Numbered from the stretch's first letter, positions 16,265 to 24,669 are shown. The stretch: 41,887 nucleotides of DNA from Limiplasma sp045538465 (GCA_045538465.1 JAZSRK010000005.1:1-41887); one strand, 5' to 3'. Translations and numbers: made by a program. The notes: generated by a model not told the origin, from the letters alone.

Positions 16265-16681
16265 ATGAAGCTATCAACACGAGGAAAATATGGTCTTTAC
16301 GCCATGTATTATCTGGCGCAGCACTCAGGCGAAGGGCCTCAGCCCTTGCAGGATATTGCCACCATCGGCGTGCCTAAGCTATATTTGGAGCAGCTTTTGG
16401 GCAACCTGCGCCGTACCGGGCTCATCTCCAGCGTCCGCGGGGCGCAGGGCGGCTATCAGCTGGCCCGGGATGCCTCCGACATTACCCTTTTGGATATTGT
16501 GGATGCTATGGAAGGCCCCATTGAACTGAGCGAATGCACATCCGATGAGAGCGCTTGCGACCGATCCTATTCCTGCCCGGTGCGCTGGGTGTGGCAGCAA
16601 GTGAGCGATTCCATCAACAACGAACTAAAGAAGATCCGTTTGTCAGACATGCTGAACAAACCCTGCGAAAGTGAGGAGTAA
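16265..16681 (+). CDS. Rrf2-family regulator, IscR-like
   Basis: This 138-residue winged-helix protein matches the Rrf2 family (MKLSTRGKYGLYAMYYLA, then the LRRTGLISSVRGAQGGY recognition and wing region). It keeps three cysteines, Cys91, Cys98 and Cys104, at the spacing used by IscR to hold an iron-sulfur cluster, so it probably senses cluster supply. It is the first gene of an operon with nifS and nifU, and a palindrome overlies its promoter. CymR, the cysteine-metabolism member of the family, lacks this cysteine set, which favours an IscR role. A GGAAGGAG site lies upstream. Confidence 0.9.
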   Translation: MKLSTRGKYGLYAMYYLAQHSGEGPQPLQDIATIGVPKLYLEQLLGNLRRTGLISSVRGAQGGYQLARDASDITLLDIVDAMEGPIELSECTSDESACDRSYSCPVRWVWQQVSDSINNELKKIRLSDMLNKPCESEE

Positions 16682-16685
16682 CACC

Positions 16686-17858
16686 ATGAGTCACGTGATT
16701 TATATGGATAATGCGGCCACTACCGCCACCCGCAGCGAAGTGCTGGAGGCTATGCTGCCTTATTTTACCCAGCATTTCGGCAACCCTAGCTCCATCCACG
16801 GCGTAGGCCGTGAGGCCCGCAAGGCTGTGGAAGCTGCCCGTAAGCAGGTAGCCGATGCCATCGGTGCCGAAGCCCGCGAGATATACTTCACCGCCGGCGG
16901 CAGCGAGAGCGACAACTGGGCTATTCGTTTGGGCTGCGAAGCTATGCTCAAGAAGGGCAAGCACATCATCACCAGCGCCATTGAGCATCATGCCGTGCTG
17001 CACACCTGCCAAGCCATGGAAAAAGAAGGCTACCGGGTCACTTATCTGCCGGTGGACGAGTTTGGTCTGGTCAGCGTCAAGGATGTGGAAGAAGCCATTG
17101 CCGACGACACTGCCCTCATTACCATCATGATGGCAAACAACGAGATCGGCACCTTGCAGCCCATCAAGGAGATCGCAGAGATTGCCAAAGCACACGGCGT
17201 GCTGTTCCATACCGATGCTGTACAAGCCATCGGCGCTATCCCTGTGGATGTGAAGAAACTGGGCGTTGATATGCTGAGCATGTCCGGCCACAAGTTCCAT
17301 GGCCCCAAGGGTGTTGGTGCATTGTATGTGCGCAAGGGCATCAAGATGAGCAATCTGCTCCACGGCGGCGCACAGGGGCGCGGCTTCCGCGCCGGTACTG
17401 AGAACCTGCCCGCCATCGTGGGTATCGGCAAAGCCATCGAGCTGGCTGTTGCAGAGCTGCCCGCTTATACCGAAAAAATGATCAAGCTTCGGGATCGCCT
17501 CATTGACGGCCTGACCGAGCGCATCCCTGAGATCCGCCTCAATGGTCACCGCACCCTGCGCCTGCCCGCCAATGTGAATATCTCCATTCGCTACTTGGAA
17601 GGCGAAAGCATCCTGATGCGACTGGATCTGGCTGGCATCGAAGGTTCCAGCGGCTCTGCCTGCACTAGCGGCAGTCTTGACCCCAGCCATGTGCTGCTGG
17701 CCATTGGATTGCCTCACGAGATCGCCCATGGCAGTTTGCGCCTCTCTCTGGGCATGGAAAACACCGAAGAAGAAGTGGAGACCGTGCTGAGTGAGCTGCC
17801 CAAGATCGTGGCCAATCTGCGTGCTATGAGCCCTCTCACCCCCGAATACCTGCGCTGA
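16686..17858 (+). CDS. nifS: Cysteine desulfurase (NifS/IscS type)
   Basis: The enzyme takes sulfur from cysteine with pyridoxal phosphate and passes it to the scaffold protein encoded next. The 390-residue product has the PLP lysine Lys203 in SMSGHKFHG, the cofactor-stacking His in AIEHHAVLH (about 101-102), and the catalytic Cys326 in GSACTSGS on the long loop typical of group I (IscS/NifS) enzymes. The ATG at 16686 follows a GAGGAG site; an upstream GTG is less likely. It starts four bases after the regulator stop and precedes nifU by 40 bases. Confidence 0.95.
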   Translation: MSHVIYMDNAATTATRSEVLEAMLPYFTQHFGNPSSIHGVGREARKAVEAARKQVADAIGAEAREIYFTAGGSESDNWAIRLGCEAMLKKGKHIITSAIEHHAVLHTCQAMEKEGYRVTYLPVDEFGLVSVKDVEEAIADDTALITIMMANNEIGTLQPIKEIAEIAKAHGVLFHTDAVQAIGAIPVDVKKLGVDMLSMSGHKFHGPKGVGALYVRKGIKMSNLLHGGAQGRGFRAGTENLPAIVGIGKAIELAVAELPAYTEKMIKLRDRLIDGLTERIPEIRLNGHRTLRLPANVNISIRYLEGESILMRLDLAGIEGSSGSACTSGSLDPSHVLLAIGLPHEIAHGSLRLSLGMENTEEEVETVLSELPKIVANLRAMSPLTPEYLR

Positions 17859-17898
17859 GCTGAAGATATTACCAACAGACAATAAGGAGGATCATCCC

Positions 17899-18273
17899 AT
17901 GTACAGCGAAAAAGTAATGGATCATTTTGCAAATCCCCGCAATGTGGGCGAAATCGAAGGCGCTTCCGGTTCCGGTACCGTGGGCAACGCCAAGTGCGGA
18001 GACATTATGAAAATGGATATTCAGGTGGAGAACGGCATCATTGTGGATGTAAAGTTCAAGACCTTTGGTTGCGCTGCTGCTGTGGCTACCAGCAGCATGG
18101 CCACCGAAATGGTCAAGGGCAAGACCATCGAGGAAGCCCTCGCCCTGACCAACAAAGCCGTAGCCGAGGCACTGGACGGTCTGCCCCCGGTAAAGATGCA
18201 TTGCTCTTTGCTGGCTGAAGAAGCCATCCATGCCGCTATTGAAGATTATCAAAAGAAGCATCCGCAGGGCTAA
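17899..18273 (+). CDS. nifU: Iron-sulfur cluster scaffold NifU/IscU
   Basis: This 124-residue protein is the single-domain IscU-type scaffold on which [2Fe-2S] or [4Fe-4S] clusters form. The three cluster cysteines (Cys33 in AKCGD, Cys58 in FGCAAA, Cys102 in MHCSLL) and Asp35 are present. The N-terminal YSEKVMDHFANPRNVG stretch is typical of the group found beside NifS in Clostridia. AAGGAGG precedes the ATG. Together with nifS and the Rrf2 regulator it makes a minimal cluster-assembly operon; no chaperone (HscA/HscB) or ferredoxin gene is included. Confidence 0.94.
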   Translation: MYSEKVMDHFANPRNVGEIEGASGSGTVGNAKCGDIMKMDIQVENGIIVDVKFKTFGCAAAVATSSMATEMVKGKTIEEALALTNKAVAEALDGLPPVKMHCSLLAEEAIHAAIEDYQKKHPQG

Positions 18274-18289
18274 GCACCTGCCGGTGCTT
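18272..18289 (+). other. Intercistronic hairpin between nifU and hflX
   Basis: AAGCACC (18272-18278) pairs with GGTGCTT (18283-18289) around TGCC. The stem starts in the nifU stop codon and ends beside the hflX Shine-Dalgarno sequence. There is no T tract, so it is more likely an mRNA-stability or translation element than a terminator. Confidence 0.4.
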
Positions 18290-18302
18290 GAAAGGATGGC
18301 CT

Positions 18303-20075
18303 ATGCCTGAAGTTCATGGTAACTTAGAGGGGATCCGAAAAAGCACATTGGACGATCTGGCTGCCCTCTATGATGTGCAGCTGGATAGCGATGTTTTTAT
18401 GCCGCAGGACTTGCTTCAAAGCCTCTGCGGCTATTCTGCGTTTCTGAATCGAGAAATTGCAGTCTATATCACCCGTGACGGCGAAATAGCGGATGTATTT
18501 ATCGGCAAATCGGCCAGTATCGATCTGCCGGATATTCGTCTGCGCCGCAGCGAACGCCGCCTGTCTATGATCCGCTGCATCCATACCCATCCCAGCGGCA
18601 CTGGCATGCTCAGCGATGTGGATATCAGCGCCCTCACCAGCATGCGCTTTGATGCCATGTGCGCTGTGGGCGTGGCAGCGGATGGTCACATCACCAGCAC
18701 CCAGTGCGCTTTCCTCGATCCATCAGCCCCGGATGGCGTCAATCGCACCGAAGTTATCAACGCCCGCAAAATGCCGCAAGCTGAGTGGATGGAGATGATC
18801 GAGGAAGCCGACCGTGCTTACTATGCCGAGGTTAAGGAAGAGAAAGACGGGCTGGAACGTGCTGTTTTGGTAGGCATTGAAAATGAGCAATCGCTGGATG
18901 AGCTGGAGGAGCTTGCCAAAACAGCGGGCGCAGAAACTGTGCTTCGTGTTTTGCAAAAGCGCCCCACTCCCGATACAGCTTTTTGCATCGGCAAGGGCAA
19001 GGCAGAGGAGCTTGCCCTTCGCTGCCAAGCTGTGAATGCGGATGTGGTCATTTTCGATAACGAGCTTTCCGGTGTAATGCAGAAAAATCTGGAGGAGATG
19101 CTCCGGGTGAAGGTAGTGGATCGCACTGCCTTGATCCTGGACATTTTCGCTGCCCGTGCCTCCACCCGGGAAGGCAAATTGCAGGTGGAAATGGCACAGT
19201 TACAATATCGCAGCCAGCGTTTGTTAGGTCAAGGCCTTGTGCTGAGCCGTCTGGCAGGCGGTATCGGTACCCGCGGCCCCGGTGAAAGCAAGCTGGAAGT
19301 GAACCGCCGCCGCATTCGAGAGCGTCTGACTGATCTGCGTAGAGAACTGGAACAGATCGAGAAGCAGCGTGTACTGCGCCGCCAAAACCGTGAAAAGAAT
19401 AATATCCCGGTGGTGGCTCTGGTGGGGTATACCAATGCGGGTAAATCCACATTGTTCAATCTGCTTACCGGCTCTGATGTGTATGCGATGGATCAGCTAT
19501 TTGCAACATTGGATAGTGTATCCCGCCCGGCAGTGCTGCCTCATGGTGGCAAGATCCTGCTGGTGGATACGGTCGGCTTTATCCGCAAACTGCCTCACGA
19601 TTTGGTCAAAGCCTTCCGTGCAACGCTGGAAGAAGCCAAGCTGGCCGATGTACTGGTGATCGTTTCTGATGCGGCGGATAAAGAGCTGCCCCTGCGGCAT
19701 CAAACCGTAGAAGAGGTACTGGACAGCCTTGGTGCGACCGAAGCGCCCCGTATCGACGCTCTCAACAAGTGCGATATTGCACAGGCCAACGAAGATCTGT
19801 TGCCCGGTGCCGTACACATCAGTGCGAAAACTGGCGAGGGTACGGATGTTTTACTGGCTAAGATCGAAGAAGCGCTGGATGCAGGTACACAAGAAATACA
19901 ATTTCTCCTGCCCTTTGCCCAGTATCAGTTGATGGCAAAATTGCGCAAACTGGGCAGTGTGCTGAGTGAAGATTATGTGGATGAAGGCGCTTTGGTCACC
20001 ATGCGCCTTGGTGCGCAGGAGATCGCACACGCCCAGCAATTAGGTGTAAAAATCTTGGATAAGAACAGAAAGTAG
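18303..20075 (+). CDS. hflX: HflX-type ribosome-associated GTPase with an N-terminal JAMM/RadC-like domain
   Basis: HflX is a GTPase that splits stalled or stressed ribosomes. The 590-residue product is about 170 residues longer than usual. Residues from about 188 onward are standard HflX: GIG(K)GKAEEL-type N-domain, GGIGTRGPGESKLE (about 319-332), P-loop GYTNAGKS (375-382), DTVGF switch II and NKCD. The N-terminal 180 residues contain HTHPSG with the full spacing His94-x-His96-x10-Asp107, including Ser104, the metal-binding signature of JAMM/MPN and RadC domains; Glu51 is a candidate fourth ligand. The ATG at 18303 has AAAGGA upstream. It sits 29 bases after nifU. The function of the extra domain is unknown to me. 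Confidence 0.92.
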   Translation: MPEVHGNLEGIRKSTLDDLAALYDVQLDSDVFMPQDLLQSLCGYSAFLNREIAVYITRDGEIADVFIGKSASIDLPDIRLRRSERRLSMIRCIHTHPSGTGMLSDVDISALTSMRFDAMCAVGVAADGHITSTQCAFLDPSAPDGVNRTEVINARKMPQAEWMEMIEEADRAYYAEVKEEKDGLERAVLVGIENEQSLDELEELAKTAGAETVLRVLQKRPTPDTAFCIGKGKAEELALRCQAVNADVVIFDNELSGVMQKNLEEMLRVKVVDRTALILDIFAARASTREGKLQVEMAQLQYRSQRLLGQGLVLSRLAGGIGTRGPGESKLEVNRRRIRERLTDLRRELEQIEKQRVLRRQNREKNNIPVVALVGYTNAGKSTLFNLLTGSDVYAMDQLFATLDSVSRPAVLPHGGKILLVDTVGFIRKLPHDLVKAFRATLEEAKLADVLVIVSDAADKELPLRHQTVEEVLDSLGATEAPRIDALNKCDIAQANEDLLPGAVHISAKTGEGTDVLLAKIEEALDAGTQEIQFLLPFAQYQLMAKLRKLGSVLSEDYVDEGALVTMRLGAQEIAHAQQLGVKILDKNRK

Positions 20076-20104
20076 TTGCTAAAATATTACGGAAATGATA
20101 CAAT
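20076..20104 (+). promoter_or_regulatory. Probable promoter of the VanY-parAB cluster
   Basis: TTGCTA (20076-20081) and TACAAT (20099-20104) are separated by 17 bases and lie 21 bases before the first carboxypeptidase gene. The -35 box begins immediately after the hflX stop codon. Confidence 0.7.
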
Positions 20105-20125
20105 ACATTGAAAGGAGTGAGCAAA

Positions 20126-20812
20126 ATGCTGCTTGAGAGAATGATCTCCATCCTTGCCCTTTCAGCTACTTTGCTGGATGGCAGTATGGATGTCGCTATG
20201 CCCGATAAAAATATCGATGGCAAAGTGTTTCTCGTCAACAAACAGCATGCGCTCCACCAGCGGTATGTACCGCCGGATCTCCAGAATGTACTTGTAACCG
20301 GTATATCGCAGGATATGTGTGCCGAGGCAGCCGTAGCATTAGAAGCACTCTTCGAAGCTGCTAGGGCAGATGGCGTACCGCTTTCATCCGTTTCTGGGTA
20401 TCGCAGCTTTTCCAAGCAATCCACCATCTACCAACGCAAGGTAGATACCATCGGTACCGAAGAAGCCGACCGGATATCGGCTAGACCCGGCACCAGCGAA
20501 CACCAGCTTGGGCTGGCAATGGATGTATCCCGCAAGGGTTCTTCACAGCTTAACAGCGCCTTTGGCAAAACTGACGAAGGCATGTGGCTGAAAGAAAACG
20601 CCCATCGCTTTGGCTTTATCGTGCGCTATCTGGAAGGGTACGAAGACGTTACCGGCTACGATTACGAGCCGTGGCACATCCGCTATGTTGGCGTCGAATA
20701 TGCAACGGCGATCTATCATTCCGGCGTTCCTATGGAAACATACATGTCCGGTCATCGGCTGGAAGTTTATGATTATCTGATTCATCAAGTGACGAATGAG
20801 GTGCTCCCATGA
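20126..20812 (+). CDS. VanY-family D-Ala-D-Ala carboxypeptidase, paralogue 1
   Basis: This 228-residue protein belongs to the LAS-type zinc carboxypeptidases (VanY, LdcB) that trim D-alanine from peptidoglycan peptides. The catalytic set is complete: SGYRS (90-94), zinc ligands His126 and Asp133 in SEHQLGLAMD, and Glu181 and His184 in EPWHIRY. The N-terminus is hydrophobic (about 5-18) but lacks a clear positive region, so export is uncertain. The ATG at 20126 follows AAAGGAG; an upstream TTG is rejected because it overlaps that site. Its stop overlaps the next gene by four bases. Confidence 0.88.
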   Translation: MLLERMISILALSATLLDGSMDVAMPDKNIDGKVFLVNKQHALHQRYVPPDLQNVLVTGISQDMCAEAAVALEALFEAARADGVPLSSVSGYRSFSKQSTIYQRKVDTIGTEEADRISARPGTSEHQLGLAMDVSRKGSSQLNSAFGKTDEGMWLKENAHRFGFIVRYLEGYEDVTGYDYEPWHIRYVGVEYATAIYHSGVPMETYMSGHRLEVYDYLIHQVTNEVLP

Positions 20813-21726
20813 AGAAGGCGGTCGTTTCTGTTCTCAGTCTGGTTCTTTGCATGTGTATGCTGATGGGTGTTTTCACACAAACCGCTTTGGCTTCCGACGA
20901 TCGTCCGGAAGTGGTTTGGACGTACCCGGTCTCCTTAACAGCTTTGCAGTCTCCCTTTATCGTTCTGGTCAATGCGGATAATCTGCTGGACAAAACCTAC
21001 AAGCCTTCTCCGCTCATCAAGGTAAAGGGCGTAAAGCGCGCCACCTCTGCGACCGTCGAATTGGAAGAGACCACTGCCAACGCCCTTGCAGAAATGTTTG
21101 AAGAAGCCAAAACAGTAACCGAATACACCTACTATGTTACCGATGATAAGGGCAACGAAAAAGAAGTAACAGCCACCTTCGAAGAAGGCATCACGTTGTA
21201 TCTCAAGAGCGGCTACCGCAGCTACGGCACGCAGGCCACCATCTATGCAAATTACCTCGACCGCAACAACGGTGTAGATGACGGCTATGTTGCAAAACCC
21301 GGTTCCAGTGAGCATCAAAGCGGTTTTTGCGCCGACATTCTCAATAAGAAGTGGGCAGCGCTGGATTACATGAACCAAGAGTTCGAGACCGAAGCCGAAG
21401 CTGTTTGGATGAAAGAAAACTGCGCTTCTTATGGTTTTATTCTCCGTTACCCCAAAGATAAAGAAGATGTTACCGGTATTTCCTACGAGCCTTGGCATTT
21501 CCGTTATGTTGGTAAAGAGGTCGCAGGCTACATTATGTCCCGCGGCATCACGCTTGAAGAGTTTACCATCGAGAGCCAGAAGGCACTGAGCGAATTTCTC
21601 GCCAATGGCGGTGACATTCAGGAACAGATGGATTACGAATTCCGCACTCAGAATGCTCCGCCCGAAAGTCTTATTTTGGATGACACCGGCGAAGATGGCG
21701 ACCACGAGGTCTCCCTTTCTTTCTAA
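20809..21726 (+). CDS. VanY-family carboxypeptidase with signal peptide, paralogue 2
   Basis: The 305-residue product begins with a clear signal peptide (KK, hydrophobic core 5-22, ALA-S near 26-29) and so acts at the cell wall. It then has an about 100-residue spacer and a VanY domain with SGYRS (134-138), zinc ligands His169 and Asp176 in SEHQSGFCAD, and Glu227 and His230 in EPWHFRY. All catalytic residues are present. It overlaps the preceding paralogue (ATGA), so the two are translated together and probably arose by duplication. An acidic tail ends the protein. Confidence 0.9.
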   Translation: MKKAVVSVLSLVLCMCMLMGVFTQTALASDDRPEVVWTYPVSLTALQSPFIVLVNADNLLDKTYKPSPLIKVKGVKRATSATVELEETTANALAEMFEEAKTVTEYTYYVTDDKGNEKEVTATFEEGITLYLKSGYRSYGTQATIYANYLDRNNGVDDGYVAKPGSSEHQSGFCADILNKKWAALDYMNQEFETEAEAVWMKENCASYGFILRYPKDKEDVTGISYEPWHFRYVGKEVAGYIMSRGITLEEFTIESQKALSEFLANGGDIQEQMDYEFRTQNAPPESLILDDTGEDGDHEVSLSF

Positions 21727-21772
21727 GCGCACGAGCATAAAGCTAATCAACAGATGATGTGAGGTATAATTG

Positions 21773-22531
21773 ATGGGAAAGATTATAGCGATCACCAACC
21801 AAAAAGGTGGTGTAGGCAAAACGACCACAGCCGTTAATCTGACGGCTTGTTTGGCTGAAGCCGGTAAAAAGGTACTTCTTGTAGACTTGGATCCTCAGGG
21901 CAATAGCACCAGTGGTCTGGGTATGCAGGCATCCAACAATTCTGTATATGAAGCGCTGATGGGTCGTGTTCCTGTTGGGGCTTGCCTGATGGATACCGAA
22001 GTAAAGAACCTGCAGCTTTTGTCTGCTGATATTCGTTTGGCCGGTGCCGAGCTTGAATTGGTGGATTTGGAACAGCGCGAATACCGACTGAAAGCAATGC
22101 TTAAGTCTGTGGAAGACCAGTTCGATTTTATCTTCATCGATTGTCCTCCCTCCCTGAGCCTTCTTACCGTGAATGCTTTGGCAGCTTCCCGCCGAGTGCT
22201 TATTCCCATCCAGTGCGAATACTTCGCTTTGGAAGGCGTTACCAGCCTGATGAATACCATCAATCGTGTTAAGCACAGCTTTAACCCCAGCTTAGATATC
22301 GAGGGCATCTTGCTGACCATGCTTGACGGTCGTACCAATCTTGGCATACAGGTGGTAGAAACTGTTAAGAAGCATTTTAAGGACAAGGTTTTTTCTGTTG
22401 CGATCCCTCGAAATGTACGCTTGGGCGAGGCTCCCAGCCATGGTATGCCGATCCACCTTTACGATCCCCGCAGCATCGGTGCGGATAGCTACCGCCAGCT
22501 GGCCCGCGAGATCATTCGCCGTAACCAGTAA
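21773..22531 (+). CDS. parA: ParA/Soj chromosome-partitioning ATPase
   Basis: ParA (Soj) is a Walker-type ATPase that binds DNA non-specifically and works with ParB to segregate the replication origin. The 252-residue protein has the deviant Walker A motif KGGVGKTT (about residues 10-17), VDLDPQGNST and the FIDCPPSL Walker B motif. It lacks a plasmid-type N-terminal DNA-binding extension, so it is the chromosomal kind. The ATG at 21773 is preferred; a TTG directly before it is also possible. It lies 46 bases after a carboxypeptidase gene, an unusual setting since soj-spo0J normally neighbours rsmG near the origin. Confidence 0.95.
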   Translation: MGKIIAITNQKGGVGKTTTAVNLTACLAEAGKKVLLVDLDPQGNSTSGLGMQASNNSVYEALMGRVPVGACLMDTEVKNLQLLSADIRLAGAELELVDLEQREYRLKAMLKSVEDQFDFIFIDCPPSLSLLTVNALAASRRVLIPIQCEYFALEGVTSLMNTINRVKHSFNPSLDIEGILLTMLDGRTNLGIQVVETVKKHFKDKVFSVAIPRNVRLGEAPSHGMPIHLYDPRSIGADSYRQLAREIIRRNQ

Positions 22532-22558
22532 CCGGTTTTACAGTAAGGAGCGTTGCCA

Positions 22559-23413
22559 ATGAAAAGACCTGGACTCGGCAGAGGACTTGATGTGCTTTTG
22601 CCGCAAACGGAAGAGATCTTGCAGACGGTGGTCCGTGATATCTCTATTGATGAAATAGATCCCAATACCGACCAGCCTCGAAAGGAATTTGATAAAGAGG
22701 CTTTGGAGCAGCTTTCTCAAAGCATTCAGGAAGCCGGTGTGCTTTCTCCCATCTTGGTGGTAGAAAACAACGGTCGTTATCGCATTGTTGCAGGCGAACG
22801 CCGCTATCGCGCTTCGAGGCTTGCCGGTCTCAGCACTATCCCTTGCATCGTTCGCAACCTGACCAATGTACAGCAGATGGAAGCTGCGCTGATCGAAAAC
22901 CTTCAGCGCGAAGATTTGAATCCCATTGAAGAAGCAATGGCGATCCGCAGCTTGATGAGCGAATGCGATTATACGCAGGAACAAGCTGCCAAGCGTCTGG
23001 GCAAGAGCCGCCCAGCGATCGCCAATGCACTGCGTTTGCTTAACCTGCCTAAAGAAATTATCGATATGGTGGTTTCTGGCGAGTTGACAGCTGGACATGC
23101 CCGTGTGCTGGCTGGTTTGGATTCGGAAGAACAACAGCTTGCACTTGCAAAGGCTTGTGTGGCACAGGGCTACAGCGTGCGCAAACTGGAGGAGATCTCC
23201 AAAGAAGACCCTCAGCCCGAAACGCCCAAGAAGGCACAGCCTACTAAGGTGCTGGCTCCCGAACTTTCCGCTTTTCAGGATGCTATGCGCGAAGCGCTGG
23301 GAGCCAAGACCGTGCTGAGCGGTAATGAAAAGAAGGGCAAGATCACCATTTCTTACAACAGCGCTGAAGAGTTGGAGGGAATTTTCCAAGCAATTGGCAA
23401 ATTGCTTGTTTGA
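22559..23413 (+). CDS. parB: ParB/Spo0J centromere-binding CTPase
   Basis: ParB (Spo0J) binds parS sites, loads as a CTP-dependent clamp and recruits SMC. The 284-residue product shows GLGRGLDVLLP at the start, the CTP-binding ParB/Srx motif (VVAGERRYRAS, about residues 80-90), and ENLQREDLNPIEEA, followed by the HTH domain (RLGKSRPAIANALRLL) and a C-terminal dimerisation region. The ATG at 22559 lies eight bases after AAGGAG, so the earlier TTG is rejected. It follows parA by 27 bases. No clear parS site was found in the window. Confidence 0.95.
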   Translation: MKRPGLGRGLDVLLPQTEEILQTVVRDISIDEIDPNTDQPRKEFDKEALEQLSQSIQEAGVLSPILVVENNGRYRIVAGERRYRASRLAGLSTIPCIVRNLTNVQQMEAALIENLQREDLNPIEEAMAIRSLMSECDYTQEQAAKRLGKSRPAIANALRLLNLPKEIIDMVVSGELTAGHARVLAGLDSEEQQLALAKACVAQGYSVRKLEEISKEDPQPETPKKAQPTKVLAPELSAFQDAMREALGAKTVLSGNEKKGKITISYNSAEELEGIFQAIGKLLV

Positions 23414-23444
23414 CCCTTATATCCATAACGGAAGGTGGTAGTAT

Positions 23445-24620
23445 ATGCGAGTCAATGCAAATCGCAAGGTTCATCAGATGAAACGCGATCCGTTTAAAAC
23501 ACTTGTGAAAATCGTTGTTGCACTGTTGGTTTTTGTGCTTGTGGGGATTGGCGTATTTTACCTGTGCTCCAAAGCGGTGGAGAACGACTTTTTGCAAAAG
23601 CGTAACGCCGTCGTTCAGCAGAACGAAGAAAACGAGATCGCCTTTAATACCCGTATGAATGAGATGCGCGCTAACAACGGCAATTTCTTCGAAACGGAGA
23701 CCACGGAGGCAGCCCCTCAGGAATTGCAGTATTGGGAAGTAACGCTCGATGATACTGTGTGGCGTATCGAAGACGAAGGACGTGGAGCCCCCGAAAACAC
23801 CACGACCATTGTTGCCAGCCGTTCCGAACTGATGCTTGGCGGTTTGATGCTGGTAAATGCATGGCATCCGCTGCCCGCAGAGTTTAACGATGAAGCGTTG
23901 GTGCCGGTCGGTTCTACCAGCGGCTATAAGGTGCCTGTTAATGATAACTCTGTTAAGCTATTCAAGCCTGCATACGATGCGTTGTTTGCAGCGTTGGAAG
24001 AAGCCAGCGGCTTGGGCCTGCAGAATTATCTTATTCAGGAAGGCTACCGCTCCAACGATCGACAGACAGAACTTTTCAACGACAGAATGGCAAAGCTGCA
24101 AGATAAGTACAGCGGCGACATCCTGATCGAGCAGACCAAGAAGGAAGTTAACTATCCCGGTACCAGCGAGTACCAGACTGGTTTTTCCTTTAGTATGCGT
24201 TTGTATCCCAACCCGGATAGCATCGATTTTGTGGAAAGCGAACAGGGCAAATGGTTTGTTGATAATTGCTGGCGCTACGGCATTATTTTCCGTTTCCCCA
24301 CGAGAGATTTCCCAAGCCCGGCATGGGAGGATAAGAGCCATAAAACAGCTGTAAGCGTTGACCTTAACCTGTTCCGCTACGTTGGCGAAGCCCACGCTGC
24401 CACCATGCGGATCCTTGGCTTCTGTTTGGAGGAGTATGTAGAGTTTCTTGCAAAGCATCCGCATATTTCCGTGTATGAGAATGGTTCTCTGAAATACGAG
24501 ATCTATCGCATTCCTGTTACAGCTGAGCCATCTTTCAACTTGCCGGTACCCAATCCCGCCCGAACCTATCAAGCCAGCTTTGATAATCTCGGCGGTATTG
24601 TAATGGCCTACGGCTATTGA
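23445..24620 (+). CDS. Membrane-anchored VanY-like protein lacking catalytic residues, paralogue 3
   Basis: This 391-residue protein has one N-terminal membrane segment (about 20-41), a charged linker, and a domain that still aligns with VanY through EGYRSNDRQTELF (199-211), PGTSEYQTGFSFS (238-250) and LFRYVGEAH (309-317). The zinc ligands are replaced: Tyr243 for His, Ser250 for Asp, and the EPWH motif reads DLNL (306-309), removing both the catalytic Glu and the last His. It is most likely an inactive pseudoenzyme that binds peptidoglycan or another partner. It follows parB by 31 bases with GGAAGG before its ATG. A C-terminal extension of about 60 residues has no recognised domain. Confidence 0.82.
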   Translation: MRVNANRKVHQMKRDPFKTLVKIVVALLVFVLVGIGVFYLCSKAVENDFLQKRNAVVQQNEENEIAFNTRMNEMRANNGNFFETETTEAAPQELQYWEVTLDDTVWRIEDEGRGAPENTTTIVASRSELMLGGLMLVNAWHPLPAEFNDEALVPVGSTSGYKVPVNDNSVKLFKPAYDALFAALEEASGLGLQNYLIQEGYRSNDRQTELFNDRMAKLQDKYSGDILIEQTKKEVNYPGTSEYQTGFSFSMRLYPNPDSIDFVESEQGKWFVDNCWRYGIIFRFPTRDFPSPAWEDKSHKTAVSVDLNLFRYVGEAHAATMRILGFCLEEYVEFLAKHPHISVYENGSLKYEIYRIPVTAEPSFNLPVPNPARTYQASFDNLGGIVMAYGY

Positions 24621-24634
24621 TCAGATCATAAAAT

Positions 24635-24669
24635 GAGGCGGCGGCGTTTCGATGCCGCCGCCTCGTTTG
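24635..24669 (+). terminator. GC-rich terminator-like hairpin after the third VanY-like gene
   Basis: GAGGCGGCGGC (24635-24645) pairs perfectly with GCCGCCGCCTC (24654-24664) around an 8-base loop, followed by a weak GTTTG. It ends 29 bases before the recQ start. Confidence 0.65.

Noticed and set aside
16691..16698. TCACGTGA, the core of a parS site, at the start of nifS
   Set aside because: Only the central eight bases match; the flanking bases of the parS consensus are mostly different, and it lies in conserved coding sequence.
16614..17882. A 422-codon minus-strand open frame opposite nifS
   Set aside because: It is antisense to a conserved cysteine desulfurase and shows no recognisable domain.
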